Source: Arthrobacter russicus
Lineage (GTDB): Bacteria > Actinomycetota > Actinomycetes > Actinomycetales > Micrococcaceae
NCBI RefSeq assembly: GCF_031454135.1
Contig: NZ_JAVDQF010000001.1
Coordinates: 744,001-808,000 of the forward strand
DNA length: 64,000 nucleotides
Direction: 5' to 3'
Every line of letters begins with the position of its first letter. The stretch's first letter is position 1. Shown one piece after another: positions 53,305 to 64,000 of the stretch. The translations under genes and the position numbers were made by a program. A model generated the notes under the pieces. That model worked only from the letters and a program-made list of their open reading frames with translations. It had not been told where the DNA came from and ran no database searches.

Positions 53305-54339
53305 TCAGCGCAGTTCCCGCTCCCTGATCTCGCCCACGAGTTCTTCGATCACGTCTTCCAGGAAGAGCACTCCGCTGGTGCTCCCGTCCGCAGCGATCAC
53401 CCGGGCCAGGTGCGATCCGGTACGCTGCATGATGCGCAAGGCGTCTTCGATTTCTTCGGCCTGATCCAGGTTTACCAGGGTCCGGACCCGGGATTCGGCC
53501 AATGGCATCTCGTATTCGTCTTCGGGGACATTCAGGACGTCCTTGATGTGCACATAGCCGGTCAGGTTGCCCGCATCGTCGGAAAGCACGAACCGCGAGA
53601 ATCCGGTGTGCCGCACCGCTGCTTCGACATCCAAGGGCGTGGCCGAGGCGAACAGCGTATGCAGGGATTCCAAGGGCACCATGACCTGGCCCGCGGTGCG
53701 CTCGGAGAACTCCAAGGCACCGCTGAGCAGCCCGGTCTGGTCATCGACCAGACCGTGCTTGGTCGACTCCGCAACGATCGACTGCACCTCTTCGAGCGTG
53801 AAGCTGGAGGTTACTTCGTCCTTGGGCTCCACCTTGAACCAGCGGATGATGTGGTTCGCCACCCAGTTCAAGCTGAAAATCAGCGGCCGGACCACCTTGG
53901 AAACCCAGACCAGCGGCGGAGCCAAGACCAATGCGGCCTTGTCCGCCACCGAGACCGAGATGTTCTTCGGCACCATTTCGCCGAAGGTCACGTGCAAGAA
54001 GGTCACCAATAACAACACCAGGATGAAGACCGCCGGCGAGGCGATGCTCTCCGGGACGCCCAGGTCCACGACCGGACCGAGGATCAAGTACTTGATCGCC
54101 GGCTCCGCGACCTGCAGGATCAACAACGAGGCCACGGTGATGCCCAGCTGCGCGCAGGCGAGCATGAGCGAGACGTGTTCCATCGCGTAAAGCGTGGTCC
54201 GGGCCCGCTTTGAACCCGCCTCAGCAAGCGGCTCGATCTGGCTTCGACGCGCGCTCATGATCGCGAACTCGGCGCCTACGAAGAATGCGTTCGCCAGCAG
54301 CAACACCACCAGCCAGACGATTCCGCCCCAGTCGCTCAT
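53305..54339 (-). CDS. CNNM/CorC-like DUF21 and CBS-domain protein, copy 1
   Basis: 344 residues. DUF21 has four membrane helices at about 1-150, followed by a CBS pair (SRFVLSDDAGNLTGYVHIKDVL, GVLFLEDVIEELVG). It lacks the extra C-terminal CorC_HlyC domain. Family members act in magnesium or divalent cation export. It overlaps the next gene upstream by 4 bases. Confidence 0.87.
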   Translation of the reverse strand: MSDWGGIVWLVVLLLANAFFVGAEFAIMSARRSQIEPLAEAGSKRARTTLYAMEHVSLMLACAQLGITVASLLILQVAEPAIKYLILGPVVDLGVPESIASPAVFILVLLLVTFLHVTFGEMVPKNISVSVADKAALVLAPPLVWVSKVVRPLIFSLNWVANHIIRWFKVEPKDEVTSSFTLEEVQSIVAESTKHGLVDDQTGLLSGALEFSERTAGQVMVPLESLHTLFASATPLDVEAAVRHTGFSRFVLSDDAGNLTGYVHIKDVLNVPEDEYEMPLAESRVRTLVNLDQAEEIEDALRIMQRTGSHLARVIAADGSTSGVLFLEDVIEELVGEIRERELR

Positions 54340-55667
54340 CGTTCCCGCCCTTCAGCCGCGGGCAAAGCATCCTCGGCAATCGGGATGAACCGCACCCGGT
54401 CCACCCGTTTGCCGTCCATCCGCTCCACCTCCAAAACGCCACCCACCGTCTCCACGGTGTCGCCGACGGCGGGGATCCGGCCCAGGCCGGCCATCAAAAA
54501 GCCGCCGACCGTCTCGTAGCTGGCCTCATCTGGAACTCGCAGCCCCGGAATCTGGTCGGTGATTTCATCCGGACGCATCAGCCCCGGGAAGTGCCAGTCT
54601 CCGGTGGTGCTCTGCAGGACGCCCGGCGTCGTGTGGTCGTGTTCGTCTTCGACTTCGCCGACGATCTCTTCCACTAGGTCCTCCAAGGTCACGACCCCGG
54701 CAGTGCCGCCGTACTCGTCGACCACGATGGCCAATTGGAGGTTGCCGCCGCGCAGCTCGCGCAGCAAGGCATCGAGATGGATGGTTTCCGGAACCCGGAG
54801 CACGTCCTCCTTGATGGTTCCGGCCTGCAATCCTTCGCGTTTGTCGGTGGGCACCGCGATTGCCCGTTTGACGTGGACCACGCCCCGGACGTCGTCGGCG
54901 GAATCGCCGGTTACCGGGAAGCGGGAGAACCCAGTGCGTCGGGCGGCATCGATGACATCGGTCAACGGGGCGTCGATGTCAATCATCTCCGCCTGGATCC
55001 GCGGCGTCATCACATCGGCGGCGGTACGCTCCGAAAATTGCAGCGAACGAGCCAGGAAGTTCGCGGTCCCCGCAGCCAAGGTGCCCATTTCCGCAGAACG
55101 CCGGACCAGCGAAGCCAATTCGGCCGGACTACGCGCCCCAGAAATCTCTTCTTTGGCTTCAATGCCGAAGAGATACAGCACCCGATTCGAGAACCCGTTC
55201 AGCAACACGATCGCCGGCCGGAACACCGCAGTGAACATCAATTGCGGCCGGGCCAAAAGCTTCCCGACGACGAAAGCCCGGGCAATCGCCATGTTCTTGG
55301 GCACCAATTCGCCCAGCAGCATCGACAGCAACGTCGCCAGCACCAAGGCGATGACCAAGGAGATCGTCGAGGCGATTTGCGGCGGAATGCCCAAGGTGGC
55401 CACCGGACCGGCCAGCAGTGCACCCAAAGAGGGCTCCATCACGAAACCAGTGAGCAAAGTGGTCAGCGTGATGCCCAACTGGCAGCTCGAGAGCTGGGTG
55501 GAAAGCGATTTGAGACACCGCAACAAGGGTTCAGCACCCCGATCGCCGCCTGCCACCGCTTTCTGGACCATGGTCTGGTCCAGCGCGACCAGGGAAAATT
55601 CGACCGCCACGAAAAATCCGGTACCTAGAATAAGGAACACGCCGACGACTAAAAGCAGCCATTCCAT
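54336..55667 (-). CDS. CNNM/CorC-like DUF21 and CBS-domain protein, copy 2
   Basis: 443 residues. DUF21 domain, then a CBS pair, then a CorC_HlyC transporter-associated domain at the end (GRIPAVGDTVETVGG). The full-length form of the family. The pair with copy 1 is common in actinobacteria and suggests a two-subunit cation transporter. Confidence 0.88.
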   Translation of the reverse strand: MEWLLLVVGVFLILGTGFFVAVEFSLVALDQTMVQKAVAGGDRGAEPLLRCLKSLSTQLSSCQLGITLTTLLTGFVMEPSLGALLAGPVATLGIPPQIASTISLVIALVLATLLSMLLGELVPKNMAIARAFVVGKLLARPQLMFTAVFRPAIVLLNGFSNRVLYLFGIEAKEEISGARSPAELASLVRRSAEMGTLAAGTANFLARSLQFSERTAADVMTPRIQAEMIDIDAPLTDVIDAARRTGFSRFPVTGDSADDVRGVVHVKRAIAVPTDKREGLQAGTIKEDVLRVPETIHLDALLRELRGGNLQLAIVVDEYGGTAGVVTLEDLVEEIVGEVEDEHDHTTPGVLQSTTGDWHFPGLMRPDEITDQIPGLRVPDEASYETVGGFLMAGLGRIPAVGDTVETVGGVLEVERMDGKRVDRVRFIPIAEDALPAAEGRER

Positions 55668-55910
55668 TTACCGGATCACCGCCGTCGCGGCTGATCTGCG
55701 CGCGCAATGCGCTGCAATTGATGGAGGTTGGTCGTCCTGGCCGAACTCGCCGGGCAATTGGCCGCCGGCTGCGGAGTTCTCAAGCGCAGGGATATCGGAT
55801 AGGGCTGTGCCGGCAAGTGCCTCGACCGTAGTACGGATCGGCTGCCGGCTCCTAGAGTGGTAGTCCATAGTCCTCACAGTCTACCGGACGTGGGAACCCC
55901 TCGGCGACTC

Positions 55911-57563
<1,653 letters not shown>

Positions 57564-57585
57564 TCATGGAAGAGGCGTATTTCAG

Positions 57586-60500
57586 GTGCCAGAACAATCC
57601 ATTCCTCGTTTGACCGAAGAGTTCGGCGGAAACGAATGGCTCGTCGATGAACTGTACGAAAAGTACCGGCAGGACAAGAACTCGGTGGACGAGAAGTGGT
57701 GGCCCCTGTTCGCTTCCATCGACGCCGAGAATTCCGCTGGTTCCGCGGCCGATGGCGGCAACGGGAAGCATGCTGCGCCAGCCGCCGGCAGCGAACCGCG
57801 CCCGGTGACCCGTCCGCTGCCCGTGGTGCCGCAAGCGGCCCCGGCAACCGAAGCGCCCGCCGCGCCGAGCCAGCCCCCGGCTTCCGCCCCGGCACCGGCT
57901 GCCGCCGCGGCCCCGGAAGCACCGGCTGCCGCCGCGGCCCCGGACGCCAAACCGGCCACCCCCGGAGTCCGCGCGCCGAAGAGCGCCACCGCCCCCATCC
58001 CGGCCCAATTGCCGCCCACCGCGAAGAGCACCGCGGTTCCGGACGAGGACCGGGTCGACGTGCTGCGCGGTCCGGCCAAGGCCATCGCGACCAACATGAT
58101 CAGCAGTCTCCAGGTGCCCACCGCAACCAGCGTGCGCGCGATTCCGGCGAAGTTGCTGATCGACAATCGCCTCGTGATCAACTCGAACCTGGCCCGGGCC
58201 CGGGGCGGCAAGGTGTCCTTCACGCACCTGATCGGCTACGCGGTGATCCGGGCGCTCAAGCAATTCCCGTCGATGAACGTGCACTATGACGAGGTGGACG
58301 GCAAGCCGGTCGCGGTGCAGCCGGCGCACGTGAACTTCGGCATCGCCATCGACATGCCGAAGCCGGACGGCTCCCGGCTGCTCGTCGTGCCGAACATCAA
58401 AAAGGCCGAAACGCTGAGTTTCGCCGAGTTCTGGCACACCTATGAAGATCTGATCAAACGCGCCCGGGCCGGCAAGCTGACCGCCGACGATTACGCCGGC
58501 ACCACGGTGTCGTTGACCAACCCCGGCGGCATCGGCACCGTGCATTCGGTGCCCCGGCTTTCCAAAGGCCAGGCGAGCATCATCGGCGTCGGCGCGCTGG
58601 ACTACCCTGCGGAATTCCAGGGCACCAGCGAACGGATCATCGCCAAGAATGCGATCAGCAAAGTCATCACGCTCACCTCGACCTACGACCACCGGGTCAT
58701 CCAGGGTGCCGGCAGCGGCGAATTCCTCAAGCTCGTGCATCAGTTGCTGCTTGGCGCGGACAACTTCTACGACGACATCTTCGAAGCCCTCCGGATCCCG
58801 TACGAGCCGGTCCGCTGGAGCCCCGACGTCCAGGTGGATCCCTTCGACCAGATCAACAAGGTCGCCCGGATCCAACAGCTGATCCACGCCTACCGGGTGC
58901 GCGGCCACTTGATGGCGGATACAGATCCGCTCGAGTACGTCCAGCGCAAGCACCCCGATTTGGATGTGCTCAACCACGGCCTGACCTTGTGGGACCTCGA
59001 CCGGGAGTGGCCCACCGGCGGCTTCGGCGGCAAGGACAGCCTGAAGTTCCGGGATATCCTCGGCGTGCTCCGGGACGCTTATTGCCGGACCACCGGCATC
59101 GAATACATGCATCTGCAGGATCCGGAACAGCGCAAGTGGTTCCAGGACGAGCTGGAGCACCCGTATTCCAAGCCCAGCCGCGAAGAGCAGCTGCGGATCG
59201 TCTCCAAACTGAATGCCGCCGAGGCCTTCGAAACCTTCTTGCAGACCAAATTCGTCGGCCAGAAGCGGTTCTCGCTCGAAGGCGGCGAATCCTTGATCCC
59301 GTTGTTGGATTCGATTCTTTCGGACGCCGCCGACGACGGCCTCGACGAGGTTGCGATCGGCATGGCGCACCGTGGCCGGCTGAACGTGCTCACCAATATC
59401 GCCGGCAAAACCTATGCCCAGGTTTTCCGCGAGTTCGAAGGCGTGCAAGACCCGCGCAGCGTGCAGGGGTCCGGCGATGTGAAATACCACTTGGGCACCG
59501 AGGGGACCTTCACCTCGGACAGCGGCAATGAAACCAAGGTCTACTTGGCGGCCAATCCCTCGCACTTGGAAGCCGCCGACGGCGTGCTGGAAGGCATTGT
59601 CCGGGCCAAGCAGGACCGGCTCAACCAGGGCGAGGCATTCCCGGTGCTGCCGGTGCTGATCCACGGCGACGCGGCCTTCGCGGGCCAGGGCGTGGTGGCC
59701 GAGACGCTCAACTTGTCCCAGCTTCGCGGTTACCGGACCGGTGGCACGATCCACGTCGTGGTGAACAACCAGGTCGGATTCACCACTTCGCCGTCCTCCT
59801 CGCGCTCGTCGGTCTACTCCACCGACGTGGCGAAGATGATCCAGTCCCCGGTGTTCCACGTCAATGGCGATGACCCGGAAGCCGTGGTCCGGGTGGCCCA
59901 GATGGCTTACCAGTTCCGCGAGCGCTTCCACAAAGACGTCGTGATCGATCTGGTCTGTTACCGCCGCCGCGGGCACAACGAGGGCGATGACCCCTCGATG
60001 ACCCAGCCGATGATGTACAACCTGATCGAAGCCAAGCGCTCAGTTCGCCGGCTGTATACCGAGTCTCTGATCGGCCGCGGCGACATCACGAGCGAAGAAG
60101 CCGAGCAGCTGCTGCGCGATTACCAGGAACGGCTGGAACGGGTGTTCGCCGAAACGCACGCGGCGCAGACCTCGCCGATCCCGGTGATCACCTCCGATTC
60201 GCAGGCGGTTTCCGACCTGGAACGGCCGATCGCGCAACAAGCCGATTCCGGCTCCAACACCCCGACCACGACGGCGATCAGCGCCGAGACGCTGGCCAAG
60301 GTCGGCGCGGCGCACTTGGCCGTGCCCGAGGGCTTCACCGTGCACCCGAAGCTCAAGGCCCTGTTGGAGAAGCGCGAAGTCATGTCCCGGGAAGGCGGCA
60401 TCGATTGGGGCTTCGGCGAATTGGCCGCCTTCGCATCGTTGCTCATGGAAGGCGTGCCGGTCCGGTTGGCCGGGCAGGATTCCCGCCGCGGCACCTTCGT

Positions 60501-61419
60501 GCAGCGGCACGCGGTCTTCCATGACCGGCTCAACGGCGCCGAATGGACCCCGCTTTCCAATTTGACCGAGGACCAGGCGAAGCTGTGGATCTACGATTCG
60601 CTGTTGAGCGAATTCGCCGCGATGGCGTTCGAGTACGGTTACTCGGTGGAGCGCCCGGACGCCTTGGTGCTCTGGGAAGCGCAGTTCGGCGACTTCGCCA
60701 ATGGTGCGCAGACCGTGGTCGACGAGTTCATTTCCTCGGCCGAACAGAAATGGGGCCAGCGTTCTTCGTTGACTCTGCTGCTGCCGCACGGTTACGAGGG
60801 CCAGGGCCCGGACCACTCCTCGGCCCGGATCGAACGCTATTTGCAGATGTGTGCCGAGAACAACATGGTCGTCGCCCAGCCTTCGACTCCGGCATCGCAT
60901 TTCCATCTGCTCCGGCGCCAGGCCTTCAGCCGGCCCCGCAAGCCGCTCATCGTCTTCACGCCGAAGCAATTGCTGCGGTTGAAGGCTGCCGCGTCGCCAG
61001 TCGAAGAATTCACCACCGGGACTTTCCGCCCGGTAATCGGCGATGCCCAGTTGCCGGCGACGGCAACCGTGGACCGGGTAGTACTGGTCTCCGGACGGCT
61101 CTACTACGATCTGCTCGCGGCACGGCAGAAGTCCGGAGACGAATCAACCGCTCTGGTCCGGGTGGAGCAGCTCTACCCGCTGCCGGTCGGAGAGATCGAA
61201 GCCGAACTGGCGAAGTACCCGAATGCCGAGGTCGTCTGGGCGCAGGACGAGCCGGCCAACCAGGGCCCTTGGCCGTTCATGGGCTTGAACCTGCCGCAGG
61301 CTCTGGAACGCGGCGTCCGCCTGGTGTCCCGGGCTGCTTCGGCGTCCACCGCCACCGGTTCCGCAAAGCGCCATGCGGCTGAGCAGGAACAACTTGTGGG
61401 CAAGGTCTTCGCTCGCTGA
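57586..61419 (+). CDS. kgd: Multifunctional 2-oxoglutarate decarboxylase/dehydrogenase E1 with fused E2-like domain
   Basis: 1,277 residues from GTG 57586. An N-terminal segment (PRLTEEFGGNEWLVDELYEKY) is followed by a Pro/Ala-rich linker at about 60-150, an acyltransferase (E2-like) domain with DHRVIQG at about 367, and the thiamine-diphosphate E1 domain with GMAHRGRLNV at about 590 and GDAAFAGQG at about 694. It lacks a lipoyl domain, as in mycobacterial and corynebacterial KGD/OdhA. It links 2-oxoglutarate to succinyl-CoA in the TCA cycle. A strong hairpin follows. Confidence 0.93.
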   Translation: MPEQSIPRLTEEFGGNEWLVDELYEKYRQDKNSVDEKWWPLFASIDAENSAGSAADGGNGKHAAPAAGSEPRPVTRPLPVVPQAAPATEAPAAPSQPPASAPAPAAAAAPEAPAAAAAPDAKPATPGVRAPKSATAPIPAQLPPTAKSTAVPDEDRVDVLRGPAKAIATNMISSLQVPTATSVRAIPAKLLIDNRLVINSNLARARGGKVSFTHLIGYAVIRALKQFPSMNVHYDEVDGKPVAVQPAHVNFGIAIDMPKPDGSRLLVVPNIKKAETLSFAEFWHTYEDLIKRARAGKLTADDYAGTTVSLTNPGGIGTVHSVPRLSKGQASIIGVGALDYPAEFQGTSERIIAKNAISKVITLTSTYDHRVIQGAGSGEFLKLVHQLLLGADNFYDDIFEALRIPYEPVRWSPDVQVDPFDQINKVARIQQLIHAYRVRGHLMADTDPLEYVQRKHPDLDVLNHGLTLWDLDREWPTGGFGGKDSLKFRDILGVLRDAYCRTTGIEYMHLQDPEQRKWFQDELEHPYSKPSREEQLRIVSKLNAAEAFETFLQTKFVGQKRFSLEGGESLIPLLDSILSDAADDGLDEVAIGMAHRGRLNVLTNIAGKTYAQVFREFEGVQDPRSVQGSGDVKYHLGTEGTFTSDSGNETKVYLAANPSHLEAADGVLEGIVRAKQDRLNQGEAFPVLPVLIHGDAAFAGQGVVAETLNLSQLRGYRTGGTIHVVVNNQVGFTTSPSSSRSSVYSTDVAKMIQSPVFHVNGDDPEAVVRVAQMAYQFRERFHKDVVIDLVCYRRRGHNEGDDPSMTQPMMYNLIEAKRSVRRLYTESLIGRGDITSEEAEQLLRDYQERLERVFAETHAAQTSPIPVITSDSQAVSDLERPIAQQADSGSNTPTTTAISAETLAKVGAAHLAVPEGFTVHPKLKALLEKREVMSREGGIDWGFGELAAFASLLMEGVPVRLAGQDSRRGTFVQRHAVFHDRLNGAEWTPLSNLTEDQAKLWIYDSLLSEFAAMAFEYGYSVERPDALVLWEAQFGDFANGAQTVVDEFISSAEQKWGQRSSLTLLLPHGYEGQGPDHSSARIERYLQMCAENNMVVAQPSTPASHFHLLRRQAFSRPRKPLIVFTPKQLLRLKAAASPVEEFTTGTFRPVIGDAQLPATATVDRVVLVSGRLYYDLLAARQKSGDESTALVRVEQLYPLPVGEIEAELAKYPNAEVVWAQDEPANQGPWPFMGLNLPQALERGVRLVSRAASASTATGSAKRHAAEQEQLVGKVFAR

Positions 61420-61425
61420 CCCACT

Positions 61426-61464
61426 GCCGATGCCCAGTCCGCAACGAGCGGACTGGGCATCGGC
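61426..61464 (+). terminator. Hairpin terminator after kgd
   Basis: A perfect 17-bp stem with an AACGA loop starts 7 bases after the kgd stop. No T-run, which is common for high-GC terminators. Confidence 0.75.
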
Positions 61465-61525
61465 GTGTCCGGACGAGTACTGTTCAAAACATCCGAAAGC
61501 CATAAAGAACGAAAAGTAGGTAAGT

Positions 61526-62125
61526 GTGGAGCAGAGGAAGATCCGTCTGGCTGCAGTCGGCGACGAGCTGCTTGCCGGCCATGGCGACCCGAGGGCTTTG
61601 GGCTGGATCGGCAGAGTACTGGCACGCACTCCGCAAGAAGAGATCTCGCTTGAACCCTATTCGCTGGCCTGCCCGCAGGAGGGCACCGAAGCCCTGGCGG
61701 CCCGGTGGCTCTCCGAATCGGGCCGGCGCTTCGATGATTTCCATGAGAACCGGCTGATCATCGGTCTCTCCGACCGGGACATCGAGCTGGGCCTGTCCAC
61801 CGCTCGGAGCCGGCTCAACCTGGCCAACATCCTCGATGGCGCAGCGCAGCTGAGCGTCCCGGTATTCGTGGTCGGACCGCCGCCGGGCTTGGACCAGAGT
61901 GCCAACCGCAAGCTCAGCGAACTCAATACCGCATTCGCCGATGTGACCACCCGGCGTCGGCACGTTTACGTGGACACCTTCTCGCCGTTGCTCAACCACG
62001 AACAGTGGCGTACCGATCTGGCCGCGAACGGTGGAACGCCCGGGCAGGCCGGTTACGGCCTGATGGCTTGGCTGGTGCTGCACCGCGGCTGGTTCCAGTG
62101 GCTGGGGATCCCCGACTCCGTCTGA
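61526..62125 (+). CDS. SGNH/GDSL-like protein lacking catalytic residues
   Basis: 199 residues from a GTG. Block I reads VGDELLAGHGDPRALGW, where GDS of SGNH hydrolases would place the nucleophile serine, but Glu is present. The final block reads NGGTPGQAGYG in place of DGxHPGxxGY, so Asp and His of the triad are Asn and Thr. The fold-defining Gly and Asn positions remain. The protein is probably a binding or scaffold pseudoenzyme, unless another mechanism is used. Confidence 0.75.
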   Translation: MEQRKIRLAAVGDELLAGHGDPRALGWIGRVLARTPQEEISLEPYSLACPQEGTEALAARWLSESGRRFDDFHENRLIIGLSDRDIELGLSTARSRLNLANILDGAAQLSVPVFVVGPPPGLDQSANRKLSELNTAFADVTTRRRHVYVDTFSPLLNHEQWRTDLAANGGTPGQAGYGLMAWLVLHRGWFQWLGIPDSV

Positions 62126-62200
62126 GCGTCCACGAGAAACCACAAGCGCTGCCCGCGCGTCTCCAGGCGCAACAACTCCGGGCGACCCGGGAAACCAAAG

Positions 62201-62268
62201 ACGCGATATATCTTGACCTTGCCCTAGACGCGTTATATCGTGAACACATAAACGCGATATAACGCGAT
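62201..62268 (+). promoter_or_regulatory. Promoter with three PadR-type operator sites
   Basis: ACGCGATATATCT (62201-62213), GACGCGTTATATCGTG (62228-62243) and ACGCGATATAACGCGAT (62252-62268) share a CGCGATATA core; the second is inverted. A -35 TTGACC (62213-62218) and a -10 TATCGT (62236-62241, 17-base spacer) overlap two of them. AGGAGG precedes the ATG at 62281. The operon ends in a PadR gene, which probably binds here. Confidence 0.6.
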
Positions 62269-62280
62269 CTAGGAGGAACC

Positions 62281-63126
62281 ATGGAACAGCAAGATCCAAC
62301 CGAATTCGTGCCGCCGGCTGCGCACTGGAGCCTGGACTCCGCGCAGACCATCGACATCGACGACGTCCGCGAACTCAAAGTCGCGATCGTCGGCGGCCGG
62401 CTCGACGTGATCACCCACGACGAACCGGTGACCCGGGTGGAAGTCGCCCAGATCAGCGGCACCAACTTGGAAATCGGGCTACGCAATGGAGTGTTGCACG
62501 TCGAACACCGGGATCAGAATCCGTTGGGCTGGCTCAAGCGGCTCAGCAGCATGACCAACCAACGGATCATCGTGAGCATCGCGGTACCGGCCGGAACCCC
62601 GGTGCGCGCCTCCACGGTCAACGGCGAAGGCCTGATCAGCGGAATCCAGGCGGACAGCGAGCTGAGCACGGTCTCCGGTTCGATCATCGCCGACGGCACC
62701 CGCGGAGACCTCGAAGTGGATACGGTGAGCGGGGAAATCATCGTGCGCGGCCATTCCGGCCGCTTCGGCGCAAAAAGCGTTAGCGGCGAAATCACCGCGT
62801 CCGGCGAACTCATGGGAGTGCGTGCCAAGACCGTCAGCGGGGATCTGGGCTTCGATTTCCACGGCTCCCCCGACGTTTTGGACTTGACCAGCGTCTCCGG
62901 AGACGTGACCGTTCGGGTGCCGGCTGCAGTGGGCGCCGCACTCGATCTGAAAACCGTGTCCGGCCGGGTGATCCTGGACGACCAGAAGTTCACCGGCACC
63001 GGTCAAAGGGTCAGAACCAGCTCCGGCCCGGCACAGCCGCAATTGCGGATCTCCGGGAATTCGGTTTCCGGGGACATTTCGGTGGTCCATGCGATTCCGG
63101 CCGAATCCGAAGGAACCGGCGCATGA
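62281..63126 (+). CDS. DUF4097 beta-repeat protein, copy 1
   Basis: 281 residues of repeated beta strands with a Val/Ser-Gly pattern (such as VSGEITASG, VSGDVTVRVP), the DUF4097 'toast-rack' style. There is no signal peptide. Overlaps copy 2 by ATGA. Such proteins are commonly co-transcribed with PadR regulators; function is unclear. Confidence 0.82.
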   Translation: MEQQDPTEFVPPAAHWSLDSAQTIDIDDVRELKVAIVGGRLDVITHDEPVTRVEVAQISGTNLEIGLRNGVLHVEHRDQNPLGWLKRLSSMTNQRIIVSIAVPAGTPVRASTVNGEGLISGIQADSELSTVSGSIIADGTRGDLEVDTVSGEIIVRGHSGRFGAKSVSGEITASGELMGVRAKTVSGDLGFDFHGSPDVLDLTSVSGDVTVRVPAAVGAALDLKTVSGRVILDDQKFTGTGQRVRTSSGPAQPQLRISGNSVSGDISVVHAIPAESEGTGA

Positions 63127-63962
63127 GCGGGAACCATTGGAGCATCGAGACCCCGCAGACTTTGGAGATCGACGACATCCGGAGCATCAAGTTGGCCGCG
63201 GTGTCCGGCCGGTTCGACGTGGTGGCCCACGACGAACCGGTGGCCCGGATCACGATCAGCGAGCTCGAGGGCGATCCCTTGGAAATCCATGCCGACGCCG
63301 GCCATCTGGAGATCCGGCACGGCCATCACGACGCCGCGCGCTGGTTGAACAAGCGCCATCCGAGCGGCCCCGACAACCAGTTTGACCAGCCCAATCGGTT
63401 TGACCAGCCCAATCGTTTGGTGATCACGATCGCGGTTCCGGCCGGCACCGACGTCGATGCCGGAACCGTCAGCGGCGACGGCCTGGTCTCCGGGCTGGCC
63501 GGTCGGATCAGGGTCTCGTCGGTCTCCGGTTCGGTGATCAGCGATTCGACCGAGGGTTCCTTGGGTGCGAATACGGTCTCCGGCGAGGCGATTGTGCGCA
63601 ATCACAGCGGAGACCTTGCGCTCAACTCGGTTTCCGGCGAGCTCACCGGTTCAGGCAATCTCTCTGGAATCAAAGCTAACTCCGGCACCGGGGACATGAC
63701 CTTCGATTGCTGGGGGCCGGTCCGGAAGATCTCCACGAATTCGGTATCGGGCGCGGTGCTGATCCGGCTTCCCGAGGATCTGGGAGTCGATTTGTCGGTC
63801 ACCTCGGTTGCCAGCCAGATCACGGTCGACGACGAGAACTTCAAGGTACTGGGCAACACCAAGCGCAGTTTCGGCGAGCGGTCCGCCAACTCGGTGCAGA
63901 TCGGCTGCATTTCGGTGTCCGGCGCCGTTTCGGTGTTCCACCGGATCAAGGAGGCCAGCTGA
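63123..63962 (+). CDS. DUF4097 beta-repeat protein, copy 2
   Basis: 279 residues, a clear paralogue of copy 1: both begin HWSL/HWSI-type, then DIDDV/EIDDI and VxHDEPVxR. It carries the short direct repeat QFDQPNRFDQPNR near residue 91. The stop overlaps the next start (TGATG at 63960-63964). Confidence 0.82.
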   Translation: MSGNHWSIETPQTLEIDDIRSIKLAAVSGRFDVVAHDEPVARITISELEGDPLEIHADAGHLEIRHGHHDAARWLNKRHPSGPDNQFDQPNRFDQPNRLVITIAVPAGTDVDAGTVSGDGLVSGLAGRIRVSSVSGSVISDSTEGSLGANTVSGEAIVRNHSGDLALNSVSGELTGSGNLSGIKANSGTGDMTFDCWGPVRKISTNSVSGAVLIRLPEDLGVDLSVTSVASQITVDDENFKVLGNTKRSFGERSANSVQIGCISVSGAVSVFHRIKEAS

Positions 63963-64000
63963 TGCCCCCGGTTTTCGCGCACGGTGCGCTGCGGCTGTAT
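63962..64000 (+). CDS. PadR-family regulator, N-terminal fragment (cut by window edge)
   Basis: Thirteen residues, MPPVFAHGALRLY, match the usual start of PadR winged-helix regulators. It is coupled to the DUF4097 genes, which strengthens the call. The rest lies outside the window. Confidence 0.65.
   Translation, partial: MPPVFAHGALRLY

Noticed and set aside
53305-55667. The CNNM-like pair considered as hemolysins
   Set aside because: The old name reflects homology only; DUF21 and CBS domains indicate cation transport.
55668-55877. 69-codon frame before the CNNM-like gene
   Set aside because: Low-complexity content and no convincing ribosome site; left as non-coding gap.

Overview
The window looks like a chromosome segment of a high-GC actinobacterium, most likely a Micrococcaceae member related to Arthrobacter. 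This rests on the right 25 kb: a fused 1,277-residue KGD-type 2-oxoglutarate decarboxylase/dehydrogenase, a GuaB1-type CBS/IMPDH-like enzyme, an actinobacterial HrpA helicase, a Zur-like regulator with a zinc ABC operon, and paired CNNM/CorC-like transporters. The taxonomic call is inference from protein style, not a database match.

The left 38.3 kb is an integrated mobile region. Positions 1-11,170 are cargo. Two similar cassettes each pair a flavin-dependent oxidoreductase with a CtaG-type cytochrome oxidase assembly protein. Around them lie a DsbA-like protein (cut by the window edge), an extra lipoprotein signal peptidase, a DUF6804-like membrane protein, an ArsR regulator with an MFS exporter, an AtpI-like membrane protein, a DUF418 gene broken by a 5-bp tandem duplication, and a gamma-glutamyltransferase lipoprotein. 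An AraC-type regulator (11,486-12,394) follows.

Positions 12,637-36,361 are a conjugative-element backbone, almost all on the plus strand and tightly coupled. In order it carries a primase-polymerase, a DUF2637 protein, a sigma-like protein, ParB, an M23/lytic transglycosylase, two small pilin-like membrane proteins, a TrbL-like channel, an SCO6880-type protein, a VirB4-like ATPase, a VirD4-like coupling protein, a 1,903-residue methyltransferase-helicase resembling the DarB antirestriction type, an SSB and several hypotheticals. A separate well-formed gene (28,132-28,656) is nested out of frame inside the helicase gene. An integrase and excisionase pair (36,805-38,318) lies between a tRNA-Gly(CCC) and a tRNA-Arg(CCG). 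No relaxase is visible.

Positions 38,799-64,000 look like native chromosome: a tRNA-Arg, a secreted protein with a possible CYTH fold, an HhH protein, a WYL regulator with a palindromic operator, hrpA, a HIT protein, a zinc alcohol dehydrogenase, a sulfurtransferase divergent from a Cds1-like PLP enzyme, an MBL-fold hydrolase, Zur and znuBCA, two CNNM/CorC-like proteins, GuaB1, KGD, an SGNH-like protein lacking its catalytic residues, and two DUF4097 genes leading into a PadR regulator cut by the right edge.
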